DNA of 64,000 nt from JALYXI01 sp963716685 (lineage in GTDB: Bacteria; Acidobacteriota; Terriglobia; Bryobacterales; Bryobacteraceae), in assembly GCA_963716685.1 (NCBI GenBank), contig CAVQTR010000003.1, positions 992,001 through 1,056,000 of the forward strand, written 5' to 3'. A program made the position numbers and the translations under genes. This document shows positions 18,686-28,770 of the stretch, one piece after another (positions within the stretch are counted from its first letter, which is position 1; each line of letters begins with the position of its first letter). The notes under the pieces are model-generated. The model searched no databases. It was not told where the DNA came from and worked only from the letters and a program-made list of their open reading frames with translations.

Positions 18686-19774
18686 ATGCCCGCCTGGCTC
18701 GCGGCCCTTCTCATGCTCCTTCAGGTCCCCTCTTCCGCTCCCACGTTTGAAGCCGTGTCCCGCCAGGCCGAACAGGCACGAGATGCCAAACACCTGGACG
18801 ACGCCGTAACCCTCTACAAGAAAGCCCTCAAGCTCAATCCTTCCTGGGTGGATGGCTGGTGGAATCTCGGCTCCATCGCCTACGATCAGGACAATTACGC
18901 CGAGTGCGCGCCCTCGTTCCTGAATCTTGCATCCCTCAAGCCGGATTCCGCGCCCGCCTGGACGATGTCCGGCCTCTGCGAATACCGCCTGCGCAACTTC
19001 CCCGCCGCGCTCGAAAGCCTCTCGCACGCCGAGCGTCTCGAGTTTGCCGAGCCTCACGAACTCTCCCGCACCGCCCGGCTCCACCTCGCGCTCGTGCTCA
19101 TCAAAACCGGCTATTTCGAACGTGCCATCGTTACGCTCACCAACCTCACGCGCTTCGATAAGAAAGCTGCCGACATCTCCGTCGCCGCCGGCATCGCCGG
19201 CCTGCGCGAAACCTGGCTGCCCTCCGAAGTTCCCGAAGCCAAACGTGCTCTCGTTTACCAGCTCGGCGATGCCATGAGCGCCGCCATGGAGCAGGATGTC
19301 AAAGAGGCGCTCACCAAATTCGAAGCCGTCGCGAAGGAATTTCCCCGCGAACCCAACGTCCATTTCCGCTTCGGCGGCTTCCTCGCCATGCAGTATCCCG
19401 ATCGCGGCGTCGAGGAAATCAAAGCCGCCCTCGCGCTCGATCCCGCCCACGTCCCGGCGCTGGTCGGTCTCGCCATCATCTATCTCAAGAGCGATGAGCT
19501 GTCCGTCGCCTCCGGCTATGCCCAGCGCGCTGTAGAAGCTGGTCCTGACGACTTCTCCACGCACCTCGCCTACGGCAAAATCCTCCTCGCCGCCAATCAA
19601 ACGGCGAAGGCGCTGCCCGAACTCGAACGCGCCGCCGCGCTCTCCCCCGAAACCCCCGAGGCGCACTACGCCCTTGCTTCCGCCTATTCGCGTCTGGGAA
19701 GGAAGCCCGAAGCGCAGCGCGAACAGGAAAGTTTCAAACGCCTCACAAAGCTGATCGCTCCGGTGCGCCAGTAA
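18686..19774 (+). CDS. TPR-repeat protein, exported
   Basis: 362 residues from ATG 18686, with a short hydrophobic leader (residues 3-13). Tetratricopeptide repeats run through most of the protein: for example LDDAVTLYKKALKLNPSWVD, FPAALESLSHAERLE, KSDELSVASGYAQRAVEAGP and AKALPELERAAALSPETPEA. TPR arrays are protein-protein scaffolds, with no enzymatic motif seen. It opens a dense same-strand series in which the next gene (VWA) begins seven bases after its stop, so co-transcription is likely. A partner role in a periplasmic assembly is inference from context. Confidence 0.8.
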   Translation: MPAWLAALLMLLQVPSSAPTFEAVSRQAEQARDAKHLDDAVTLYKKALKLNPSWVDGWWNLGSIAYDQDNYAECAPSFLNLASLKPDSAPAWTMSGLCEYRLRNFPAALESLSHAERLEFAEPHELSRTARLHLALVLIKTGYFERAIVTLTNLTRFDKKAADISVAAGIAGLRETWLPSEVPEAKRALVYQLGDAMSAAMEQDVKEALTKFEAVAKEFPREPNVHFRFGGFLAMQYPDRGVEEIKAALALDPAHVPALVGLAIIYLKSDELSVASGYAQRAVEAGPDDFSTHLAYGKILLAANQTAKALPELERAAALSPETPEAHYALASAYSRLGRKPEAQREQESFKRLTKLIAPVRQ

Positions 19775-19781
19775 GGATCTT

Positions 19782-21923
19782 ATGAAGCTATCCTCAGCCT
19801 CCCTCGCTCTCCTGCTCGCTGCTCCGTTTCTCCCCGCGCAGCCCGCGCCCGCCACCAGCATGAAGAGCGTCACCGTCGAAGAAGTCGTGCTCGATATGGT
19901 GGTTCGCGATAAGAAGGGCAAGCCCGTCACCGACCTCGAACCCGGCGACATCACCGTCTCCGATAACGGCGCGAAGCAAACCCTTACCAGCTTCCGTCTG
20001 GTCCGCGGTAAGGAAGCGGTCAGCTCCAAAGGCTCCACCACTACGCTGGACCCCCTGCGTCAGCTCCGTCTGGTCACCATGGCCTTCGACGCGCTCGGCG
20101 CCCCCGACCAGCGCAAGACCGCCCGCGCCGCCGCCCTCGACCTCGTAAAAACCGGCGAAGGCTCCAACGTCTTCTACTCCGTCGTTCTCATCAACACCCG
20201 CCTTCTTGTCCTGCAGCCCTTCACCAACGATAAGGAAGCGCTCTCGAAAGCCGTCGAGCGCGCGACGAACGGCCTCTCCGCAGCCACCTTCACTTCCGAA
20301 TCGGACACCATCCAGGCGGAGCTGAAACGCAACCTCGGAGGCCAGACCGTCAACGGTTCCGATCAGGATTCCAATCTGCTCGCCGCTGCCTCGCAGACCG
20401 CCGGGTCCACCTCCGCCGGTCCTCCCTCGGGTGACCAGTTCGTCCAGGCGAAACTCGCCTCCATCATGCTCGACATGCTGCGTATGGATGCCTCCGCCGG
20501 CTCGCAGGGAACCCGCATGACCCTTTCCGCTCTCCAGGCCCTCGTGCGCGGACTCCAGACCATGCCCGGCCGCAAATCCATCCTCTACTTCACCGACGGC
20601 CTTTATGTCACGCCCGAGCTCGACGTGCCCTTCCGCAACATTCTCAGCCTCGCCAACCGCGCAAACGTTACCTTCTATGCGCTCGATACCCGCGGCGTCA
20701 TGATTTCCGGCCAGAACCGCTCCTCCAGCCAGCAGCTCAACGGCGCCGCCCGCGCCTCCATCGGCAATCAAAAAACTTCCGGCCCCGTCACCAAAGACGA
20801 AATCATGTCCTCGGACAATGCCGAGCTCTCCTCGCGCGCCAACGTCCAGCTCGCCATCCGCGATCTCGCCGAATCCACCGGCGGCTTCCTCATCGGCGAC
20901 AGCAACGACCTCCGCGGCCCGCTTCATCGCGTCAGCGAGGAAATCGCCAGTTATTACGAAGTCACCTTCGATCCCGGCATCCGAAACTACGACGGGAAGT
21001 TCCGCAAGATCTCTGTAAGCACCTCGCGCAAGGATCTCGTCATCCATGCCCGTAACGGCTATTTCGCGCTCCCTCCCGAAGCCCGCGCCGGCGGCCTCCA
21101 GACCTTCGAAGTGCCGCTCCTGAAAGCCCTCTCGGCCGGTGAGATCTCCGGCGCGGTGGAGTTCCGCTCCGCCCCCATCACCCTTAAGCCCACAGCGGAT
21201 GGCGCGGCCATCACCGTGATCGTGGAGCTGCCCCTTCACGGCCTGCAGCCCCAGACCGACGCCGTCAAGAAAACCGAAAATGTTCACTTCTCCCTCGCCG
21301 CGCTCATCCGCGATCAAAAGGGCGAAGTGGTCCAGAAGCTCACCCGCGACCGTTCCTTCCAGGTCACCCCCGAGCAGCTGAAAGCCGGCAACTTCGTTGA
21401 TAAACTGCCCACCGTCATTCCCTTCGGAACCTACAGCCTCGAGACCGCCGTGATGGATCTCGCCAGCGGCAAAATCGGCACGCAGCGCTCCGCCTTCACA
21501 GTTTCCGACACCCGCAAAAGCGTCGGCATCTCTTCCATCACCGGCGTCCACGCATACGTCCCCAACGCCAAAGGTCTCGACCCGGCCGACCCCTTCGCCT
21601 ACCAGGGCGGCCTCATCACCCCCACGCTCGATTCCGTCGTCTCCCGCGCTCCCAATTCGCTGCTGCGCCTCTTCTTCACCGTCTACCCCGACGCCTCCGA
21701 TTCCACAAAACCGACAGTCGAGATCGAACTGATGCAGCACGGCAAAATACTGCAGAAGGTCCCGCTCGAAATGCCCGCCCCGGATCCGCAGGGTAAAATT
21801 CCCTACGTGATGACCATCCCGGCCGCGGCCATCCCCTCCGGAACCTACCAGATTCGCGCTGTCGCTCATCAGGGCGGCACGGCGTCTCAGGCCCTCACCA
21901 CCGTCACCATCGGGGCGCCTTAG
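19782..21923 (+). CDS. VWFA-related acidobacterial domain protein
   Basis: 713 residues, signal peptide at 1-19. The start of the mature protein (VTVEEVVLDMVVRDKKGKPV, then DITVSDNG) is the hallmark of the acidobacterial VWFA-related family. The von Willebrand A-like fold follows, with a DALG segment in place of a perfect MIDAS DxSxS, a central GRKSILYFTDG and FYALDTRGV. The C-terminal half is beta-rich. The family is secreted and of unknown role, and members may bind metal or protein ligands at the surface. It is the second gene of the series. The next gene begins three bases after its stop. Confidence 0.85.
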   Translation: MKLSSASLALLLAAPFLPAQPAPATSMKSVTVEEVVLDMVVRDKKGKPVTDLEPGDITVSDNGAKQTLTSFRLVRGKEAVSSKGSTTTLDPLRQLRLVTMAFDALGAPDQRKTARAAALDLVKTGEGSNVFYSVVLINTRLLVLQPFTNDKEALSKAVERATNGLSAATFTSESDTIQAELKRNLGGQTVNGSDQDSNLLAAASQTAGSTSAGPPSGDQFVQAKLASIMLDMLRMDASAGSQGTRMTLSALQALVRGLQTMPGRKSILYFTDGLYVTPELDVPFRNILSLANRANVTFYALDTRGVMISGQNRSSSQQLNGAARASIGNQKTSGPVTKDEIMSSDNAELSSRANVQLAIRDLAESTGGFLIGDSNDLRGPLHRVSEEIASYYEVTFDPGIRNYDGKFRKISVSTSRKDLVIHARNGYFALPPEARAGGLQTFEVPLLKALSAGEISGAVEFRSAPITLKPTADGAAITVIVELPLHGLQPQTDAVKKTENVHFSLAALIRDQKGEVVQKLTRDRSFQVTPEQLKAGNFVDKLPTVIPFGTYSLETAVMDLASGKIGTQRSAFTVSDTRKSVGISSITGVHAYVPNAKGLDPADPFAYQGGLITPTLDSVVSRAPNSLLRLFFTVYPDASDSTKPTVEIELMQHGKILQKVPLEMPAPDPQGKIPYVMTIPAAAIPSGTYQIRAVAHQGGTASQALTTVTIGAP

Positions 21924-21926
21924 CAG

Positions 21927-22922
21927 GTGAAGCGGGTCCTCGCCATTCTGGTGCTGTGCGCTCCTTCGCTGACCGGAGCCAGCGCCGGCTCTTCTCCCGA
22001 AACCTGCGCGCCCTGTCACCGCGCACAGACCTCCGTCTTTACGCACTCCTCCATGGCCCGCGCCCTCGAGCCCGTGAAGGGCAGCGAAATCCTGCGCGCG
22101 AACCCGAAACTCACTGCCAGGCTTGACGGCTACACCTACCAGATCCAGCGCAGCGGCGACCAATCCCTCTACACCGTCACCGATGGCCGCGAGACCCTCA
22201 CCGTCCCCATCCTCTGGGCATTCGGGCTCGGTTCCGCCGGCCAGACGTATCTCTACCAGCGCGATGGCCAGTGGTACGAAAGCCGCGTGAGTTACTATTC
22301 CGCGCTGCGCGGTCTCGATGTCACCATGGGCGCCCAGGGAATCGCGCCCCGCACCCTCGCCGAAGCCGCCGGCCGTCAGTCCGGCATGGCCGAAACCGGC
22401 CGCTGTTTCGATTGCCACGCCACCCACGCCGTCAAAGGCGTCCAGCTCACCCTTGACCGCATGACCCCCGGCATCCAGTGCGAACGCTGCCACGGCAACA
22501 CCGAAGGCCACCCGCAGTCCACGCCAATGCGCCACCTCGCCAAACTCACCTCTGAAGAAACTTCCGACTTCTGCGGTCAGTGCCACCGCACCTGGTCCCA
22601 GATCGCCATGAACGGCCCGCGCGGCATCCTCAACGTCCGCTTCCAGCCCTACCGCCTCGCCAACAGCAAGTGCTACTCTTCCGATGACAGCCGCATCTCC
22701 TGCACCTCCTGCCACAACCCCCACGCCAAACTCGAAACCGCGGCGGCCTCTTACGATGCGAAGTGCCAGTCCTGCCACACTGCCCCCGCCCGCACATGCA
22801 GCGTCGCCAAAAAGGATTGCGTCACCTGTCACATGCCGAAGCTCGAACTCCCCGGCTCCCACAAACAGTTCACCGACCATCTGATCCGCATCGTCAGGTC
22901 CAATGAAAAATACCCGGATTAG
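21927..22922 (+). CDS. Heptahaem c-type cytochrome
   Basis: 331 residues with a GTG start at 21927, four bases from the previous stop, and a signal peptide (cut near GASA). Seven CxxCH haem-attachment motifs are visible: CAPCH, CFDCH, CERCH, CGQCH, CTSCH, CQSCH and CVTCH. Extra His residues (THAVKG, HSSM) could be distal ligands. The arrangement resembles the cytochrome c554/NrfA-like decahaem superfamily fold, used for periplasmic electron transfer. The substrate is unknown. It overlaps the start of the TPR-redoxin gene by 20 bases, and similar motif order in the gene at 37929 suggests the two are paralogous. Confidence 0.85.
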   Translation: MKRVLAILVLCAPSLTGASAGSSPETCAPCHRAQTSVFTHSSMARALEPVKGSEILRANPKLTARLDGYTYQIQRSGDQSLYTVTDGRETLTVPILWAFGLGSAGQTYLYQRDGQWYESRVSYYSALRGLDVTMGAQGIAPRTLAEAAGRQSGMAETGRCFDCHATHAVKGVQLTLDRMTPGIQCERCHGNTEGHPQSTPMRHLAKLTSEETSDFCGQCHRTWSQIAMNGPRGILNVRFQPYRLANSKCYSSDDSRISCTSCHNPHAKLETAAASYDAKCQSCHTAPARTCSVAKKDCVTCHMPKLELPGSHKQFTDHLIRIVRSNEKYPD

Positions 22923-24331
22923 TCTCCTCGCCCTGCTCGCGCTCGTCCCCGCCTTCCTCGCCGCGCAGGATCCCGCCGTCCTGCACGCCATCGAACTCCA
23001 GAAGAAAGGCGATTTCGCCAACGCCGCCGTCGAATACCGCGCCTTCCTCGCCGCCCATCCCGATGAGCCCGCCATCCGCTCGAACCTCGGCGTCGTGCTC
23101 TCCAATCTCGGACGCTACGAAGAGGCCGAACAGGAATACCGCGAAGCCCTGCGCCTCACCACCGACCATCCCGACGTCCAGTTCGGCATCGAAACCAACC
23201 TCGCTCTCGCGTACTACAAAAGCGGCCGCATTCCCGACGCCGCTAAACAGCTCGAACACGTCCTCCCCCACGCCGCTGCCAACCCGCAGATCGTCCTCCT
23301 CCTGGCCGATTGCTACCTCCGCATGGGCGAAAATAAGAAGGCCATCGAACTCCTCCAGCCCCTCCGCGCGAACCAGCCCGACGACCTCGGCGTCGCTTAC
23401 GTCCTCGGCATGGCTCTTCTCCGCGAAAAGCGCGTCCCGGAAGGGCAGGTCGTCCTCGACCGCATTCTCAAAGACAGCGATTCTCCCGAATCCCACTTCC
23501 TCCTCGGCAGCCAGATGTATTCCGCCGGCGACTTCCCCGGCTCCGTCCGCGAGTTCCAGGCTGCCGCCGAACGCAATCCCGATCTCCCTTCGCTGCAATC
23601 CTGGTATGGCCAGGCCCTTCTCAACACCGGCGATCCCGATGCCGCTGCCGCCGCCTTCCGCAAAGAGCTCGCCCACGACCCCGCCGATTTTGAGGCCAAC
23701 CTCCGCCTGGCCGAAATCCTGATCGAACGGAAGAAGCCTGACGAAGCCGCGCCGCTCCTCGAACGTGCCGCCCGCGTTCGCCCCGGCTCACCCGAGATTA
23801 CCCGCGCCCGTGCCGGCTTTGCGCCGCCGCCATCCCCGCTCACCGGCAAGCCCGCGCCCGCGTTCAGCCTCGGCCGCGTCAGCCTCGCTTCTTATCGTGG
23901 CAAGTCGCCCGTGCTGCTGGTCTTCGGCAGTTACTCCTGCCCCAACTTCCGCGCGGCCGCTCCCGCGCTTAACACGCTCTATACGCGCTACAACAAACGC
24001 GTTCCCTTCCTGATGGTCTACATCCGCGAGGCCCACTCCACCGCCGATTGGCAAAGCACCCGCAATAACCGCGACGGCATCACCGATCCAGCCCGCCGCC
24101 ACGATGGCCGAAAAACAAAGCCACGCGGATCTCTGCGTCCGCAAACTCAGCATTCCCTATCCCTCCGTCGTGGATGGCATGGACGGCAAAGTGGAGGCTG
24201 CGTACCAGGCATGGCCCAGTCACGCCTTCCTCGTTGATAAGAACGGCGTAGTCCGCTACAGCACCGGCCTTACCGAACTCGAATTCCACGCGGACCAGCT
24301 CGAAGCCGCCATGCGGGAGCTCGCCAGATGA
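22903..24331 (+). pseudogene. TPR protein with C-terminal redoxin domain, one frameshift
   Basis: About 475 residues if repaired. A signal peptide (MKNTRISLLALLALVPAFLAAQ) leads into TPRs over residues 25-300 (GRYEEAEQEYREAL, KKAIELLQPL and DPDAAAAAFRKEL). A thioredoxin-like domain from about 315 follows: GKPAPAFSLGRVSLASYRGKSPVLLVFGSYSCPNF has only one Cys where peroxiredoxin/AhpC-like proteins have the active Cys, and SHAFLVDKNGVVRYSTG ends the fold. The frame breaks at about 24090, where one base is extra. The C-terminal 75 residues continue in the next frame. It is embedded in the series with overlaps at both ends. Confidence 0.75.
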
Positions 24332-25428
24332 CCGCCGCTCTCCTGCTGCTACTCATGTTCCAGGCGCCCTCGCCCGCAGGAGCTCGTCAACCAGGGCATC
24401 CAGGCCCAGAAATCCGGCGACTTCGAAGCCGCCGTCACCCGCTACCACGAATTCCTCAACATCCAGCCGGACGCCGTCCTCATCCGCTCCAACCTCGGCG
24501 TCTCGCTCGCCGCCCTCGGCCGCTTCGAAGAAGCCATCGCCGAATATCAGACGGCTCTGAAACAGGATCCCGCCAACAACGGAGTCGCGCTCAACCTCGC
24601 GCTCGCCTTTTACAAAATCGGTCGCATTCCCGAAGCCGCCGCCCAGCTGCGCGCCATCCATCTCCGCGCACCCGCCGAAAAGCGCGTCACCTATCTCCTC
24701 GCCGATTGCGAACTGCGCATGGGAAACAACCCACAGGTCATCCAGCTCCTCAGCTCCGTCACCAACGTCGACAAGACCGATGAGCTCGCCGTCGCCTACA
24801 TGCTCGGCATGGCTCTGATCCGCGCCAACCGCGTTCCCGAAGGCCAGCGCCAGATCGATCGCATCCTCCGCGATGGCGACAGCGCTGAAGCCCATCTCAT
24901 GCTCGGCTCCGCCAAACTGACCGTCAACGATCTGGCCGGCGCGCGCGAAGAGTTTGCCAAAGCGGTCGCGCTCAATCCCCGGCTGCCCGAGCTCCACGGC
25001 CTCTACGGCGTCGCTCTCATGAGCACCGGCGACGCCGAAGCCGCACAGCGAGAGTTCCGCACCGAGTTGCAGTCTGACCCCAACAGCTTCGAATCCAACC
25101 TCGAACTCGGCGTTCTCGCGCGCCAGGATCAGAAGCTCGACGAAGCCATGACTTACTTCGAGCGCGCCCTCCGTGTGCGTCCAGGCGACATCGCCGTCCG
25201 CTACCAGATCTCCACCGTCCTCCTCGCCCAGTCGAAAATCGATGAGTCGCTGAAGAGCCTGCTTGCCATTGTCAAAGAAGCGCCCACCTTCACCGAAGCC
25301 CACGTCACGCTGGCCACTGTCTATTACCGGCTCCGCCGCAAAGAAGATGGCGACCGCGAGCGGGCCCTCGTCCGCAAGCTCACCGCCGAAGCCCAGGCCC
25401 GCCAGCCCGCCGCGAAGGAATCCTCTCG

Positions 25429-25432
<4 letters not shown>
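24328..25432 (+). pseudogene. TPR-repeat protein, frameshift near the signal peptide
   Basis: About 367 residues when repaired. ATG 24328 overlaps the previous stop (ATGA). The leader MTAALLLLLMFQAPSP is in one frame, and an extra C in a CCC run near 24375 shifts the rest. From ELVNQGIQAQKSGDFEAAVTRYHEF onward the protein is all TPR, closely similar in layout to the preceding gene (RSNLGVSLAALGRFEEA and VAYMLGMALIRANRVPEGQ), so the two probably arose by tandem duplication. The redoxin domain is absent in this copy. The end overlaps the CRTAC1 gene by four bases, a sign of translational coupling. Confidence 0.75.
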
Positions 25433-27122
<1,690 letters not shown>

Positions 27123-27141
27123 GAATCCCGCATGGGATTTC

Positions 27142-27171
27142 TTGACAAAATCCGCCGGTCACTCGCATACT
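27142..27171 (+). promoter_or_regulatory. Predicted sigma-70 promoter
   Basis: A perfect TTGACA at 27142-27147, an 18-base spacer, and CATACT at 27166-27171 (4 of 6 to TATAAT), placed between the CRTAC1 stop and the receptor remnant. This is the best -35 match I noticed in the window. Confidence 0.45.
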
Positions 27172-27189
27172 GAACCTACTCCTGGGTGA

Positions 27190-28101
27190 TGTTCCCGTCC
27201 TCACCTCTCTGCTCGTCGCCTCCGTTCTATGCTTCGCGCATTCCCAGGCGAATACGGGAACCATCGAAGGCGTTGTGACCGATCCCTCCGGCCGCGCCGT
27301 TGCCGGCGCCGATGTCACTCTCCTCAACACCGGCACCAACTTCACCCGCATCCTCCATACCGATGACGAAGGCCGCTTCCGCGGGCTCCTCCTGCCCCTC
27401 GGCTCCTATCGCGTCACTGCGCGGGCTCCCAACTTCGGCGGCCTCGTCCGCGAAGGCCTCGATCTCGCCGTCGGCCAGTCCATCAACCTCTCGCTCTCGC
27501 TCAGCCTCTCGCAGGTCGATCAGGTTGTCTCCGTCAACGCCGAAGCTCCCATTCTCGAAAGCAATCGCGTCGAAAACTCCACTTACCTCAACACCCTCTC
27601 CGTCCAAAATCTCCCCAACAACGGCTTTCGGAAGATCTCGCCGACGATGACAACGAGCGCGATCCGTTCAGCTATCGCTATGCCGTCGCCAACAACTTCA
27701 AGCCCGACTACGGCTTCTCCGATCGCGACGAGCGCCATCGCTTCAACATGTTCGGCCTCTGGGACGCGCCCTGGGGCATCGAGTTCTCGCCGCTCATCAG
27801 CTTCCACTCGCCCCAGCCCATCTCCGTCGCCAACCGCGTTCTCGCCAACGGCTACATCGTCCGGCGCAACTCGATTTGGAAGGACAACACCTTCTTCGCG
27901 CTCGATTTCCGCGTTGCCAGGAACTTCCGCCTCACCGAGCGCTTCAAGCTCCAGGCCTCCGTCGATGCCTTCAACCTCACCAATCGCGCCAATCCGAGGC
28001 ATCCCGAAACCACCAGCCTCCTGTTCAACTTCGATGGCACCGTCCAGAGCGGTTTGGGCGACCCGCGTCAGGAACAGCTTGGGCTTAAACTAATCTTCTG
28101 A
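27190..28101 (+). pseudogene. TonB-dependent receptor with large internal deletion
   Basis: The first part encodes a signal-peptide-like segment (SLLVASVLCFAHSQA), a complete carboxypeptidase-regulatory domain (GTIEGVVTDPSGRAVAGADV) and the beginning of the plug (TLSVQNLPNNGF). At about 27627 the frame and content jump to the C-terminal barrel of a receptor (DERHRFNMFGLWDAPWGIEFSP, DAFNLTNRANPRHP) ending QLGLKLIF. Only about 300 residues remain of the roughly 1000-1200 seen in the intact receptors nearby, so most of the barrel is gone. The start codon is uncertain, because no ATG is in frame ahead of the signal segment. It is either a deletion pseudogene or a misassembled repeat. Confidence 0.7.
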
Positions 28102-28124
28102 AGGATCTCGACGAGCTCGGCTTC

Positions 28125-28754
28125 ATGGTCATACCCGGCCCCGTCCCGGATAGAGAGCTGGCGCGTCTTGCCGCCGCCTACGACCAGGCCGTTGAAACCG
28201 CTTCCCCTGCTGATATCGCGGTCGGCAGCTCCACCACGCGCGTCAGCGACTTTGTGAATCGCGGCCCCGCTTTCGATTCCCTGTACCTGCACCCACCCTT
28301 TCTCGCAGCCTGCGACCGGCTGCTGAACGGCTCCTTCAAACTCAGCTCCCTGCTCGCGCGAACCCTCCGCCCGGGCATGCCCGCGCAAAAACTTCACGTG
28401 GACTGCGAAGCGGAAGCCCGCGGCTGGACTATGGTCGGGTTCATCTTCATGGTCGATGAGTTCCGCCCCGATAACGGCGCCACCCGGTTCCTCCCCGGCT
28501 CGCACCTCCGGCCTGCGCCGCCCTCCGATCCCCCCGGCGAGGTGCTGGCCTGCGGCCCCGCCGGTTCCATGATCATTTACAACGGCTCCGTCTGGCATGG
28601 CCACAGCGCCAATCGCTCCGGTGCTCCCCGCCGCTCTATTCAGGGTGCCTGCATTCGCCGTGACACCCCTGCCGCCTTCAACTTTTCCGCGCGCATGCTT
28701 CCCGAAACGCTCCTCCGTCTCAGTCCGCTCGCAAAGCACATCCTGGCGCTCTAA
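28125..28754 (+). CDS. Phytanoyl-CoA dioxygenase-family Fe(II)/2-oxoglutarate oxygenase
   Basis: 209 residues from ATG 28125. The frame extends upstream to a CTG at 28098 overlapping the receptor stop, and KDLDELGF before the ATG looks family-like, so the true start may be there. Metal-binding features are visible: the HVD motif (KLHVDCEAEARGW), the conserved DEFRPDNGATRFLPGSH block, and a distal His in SVWHGHSANRSG with an Arg for 2-oxoglutarate nearby (RRSIQGACIRRD). PhyH-type enzymes hydroxylate lipid or natural-product substrates. The substrate is unknown here. The protein has no signal peptide. Confidence 0.8.
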   Translation: MVIPGPVPDRELARLAAAYDQAVETASPADIAVGSSTTRVSDFVNRGPAFDSLYLHPPFLAACDRLLNGSFKLSSLLARTLRPGMPAQKLHVDCEAEARGWTMVGFIFMVDEFRPDNGATRFLPGSHLRPAPPSDPPGEVLACGPAGSMIIYNGSVWHGHSANRSGAPRRSIQGACIRRDTPAAFNFSARMLPETLLRLSPLAKHILAL

Positions 28755-28770
28755 CTGTCCAGTCCGCCGG

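Noticed and set aside
18593..20041. 482-residue minus-strand ORF
   Set aside because: Shadow of the TPR gene at 18686 with no recognisable motif.
19794..23105. 1103-residue minus-strand ORF opposite the VWA and cytochrome genes
   Set aside because: Gly/Ala/Glu-rich text with no domain. It is the antisense shadow of GC-rich genes whose plus-strand products have clear families.
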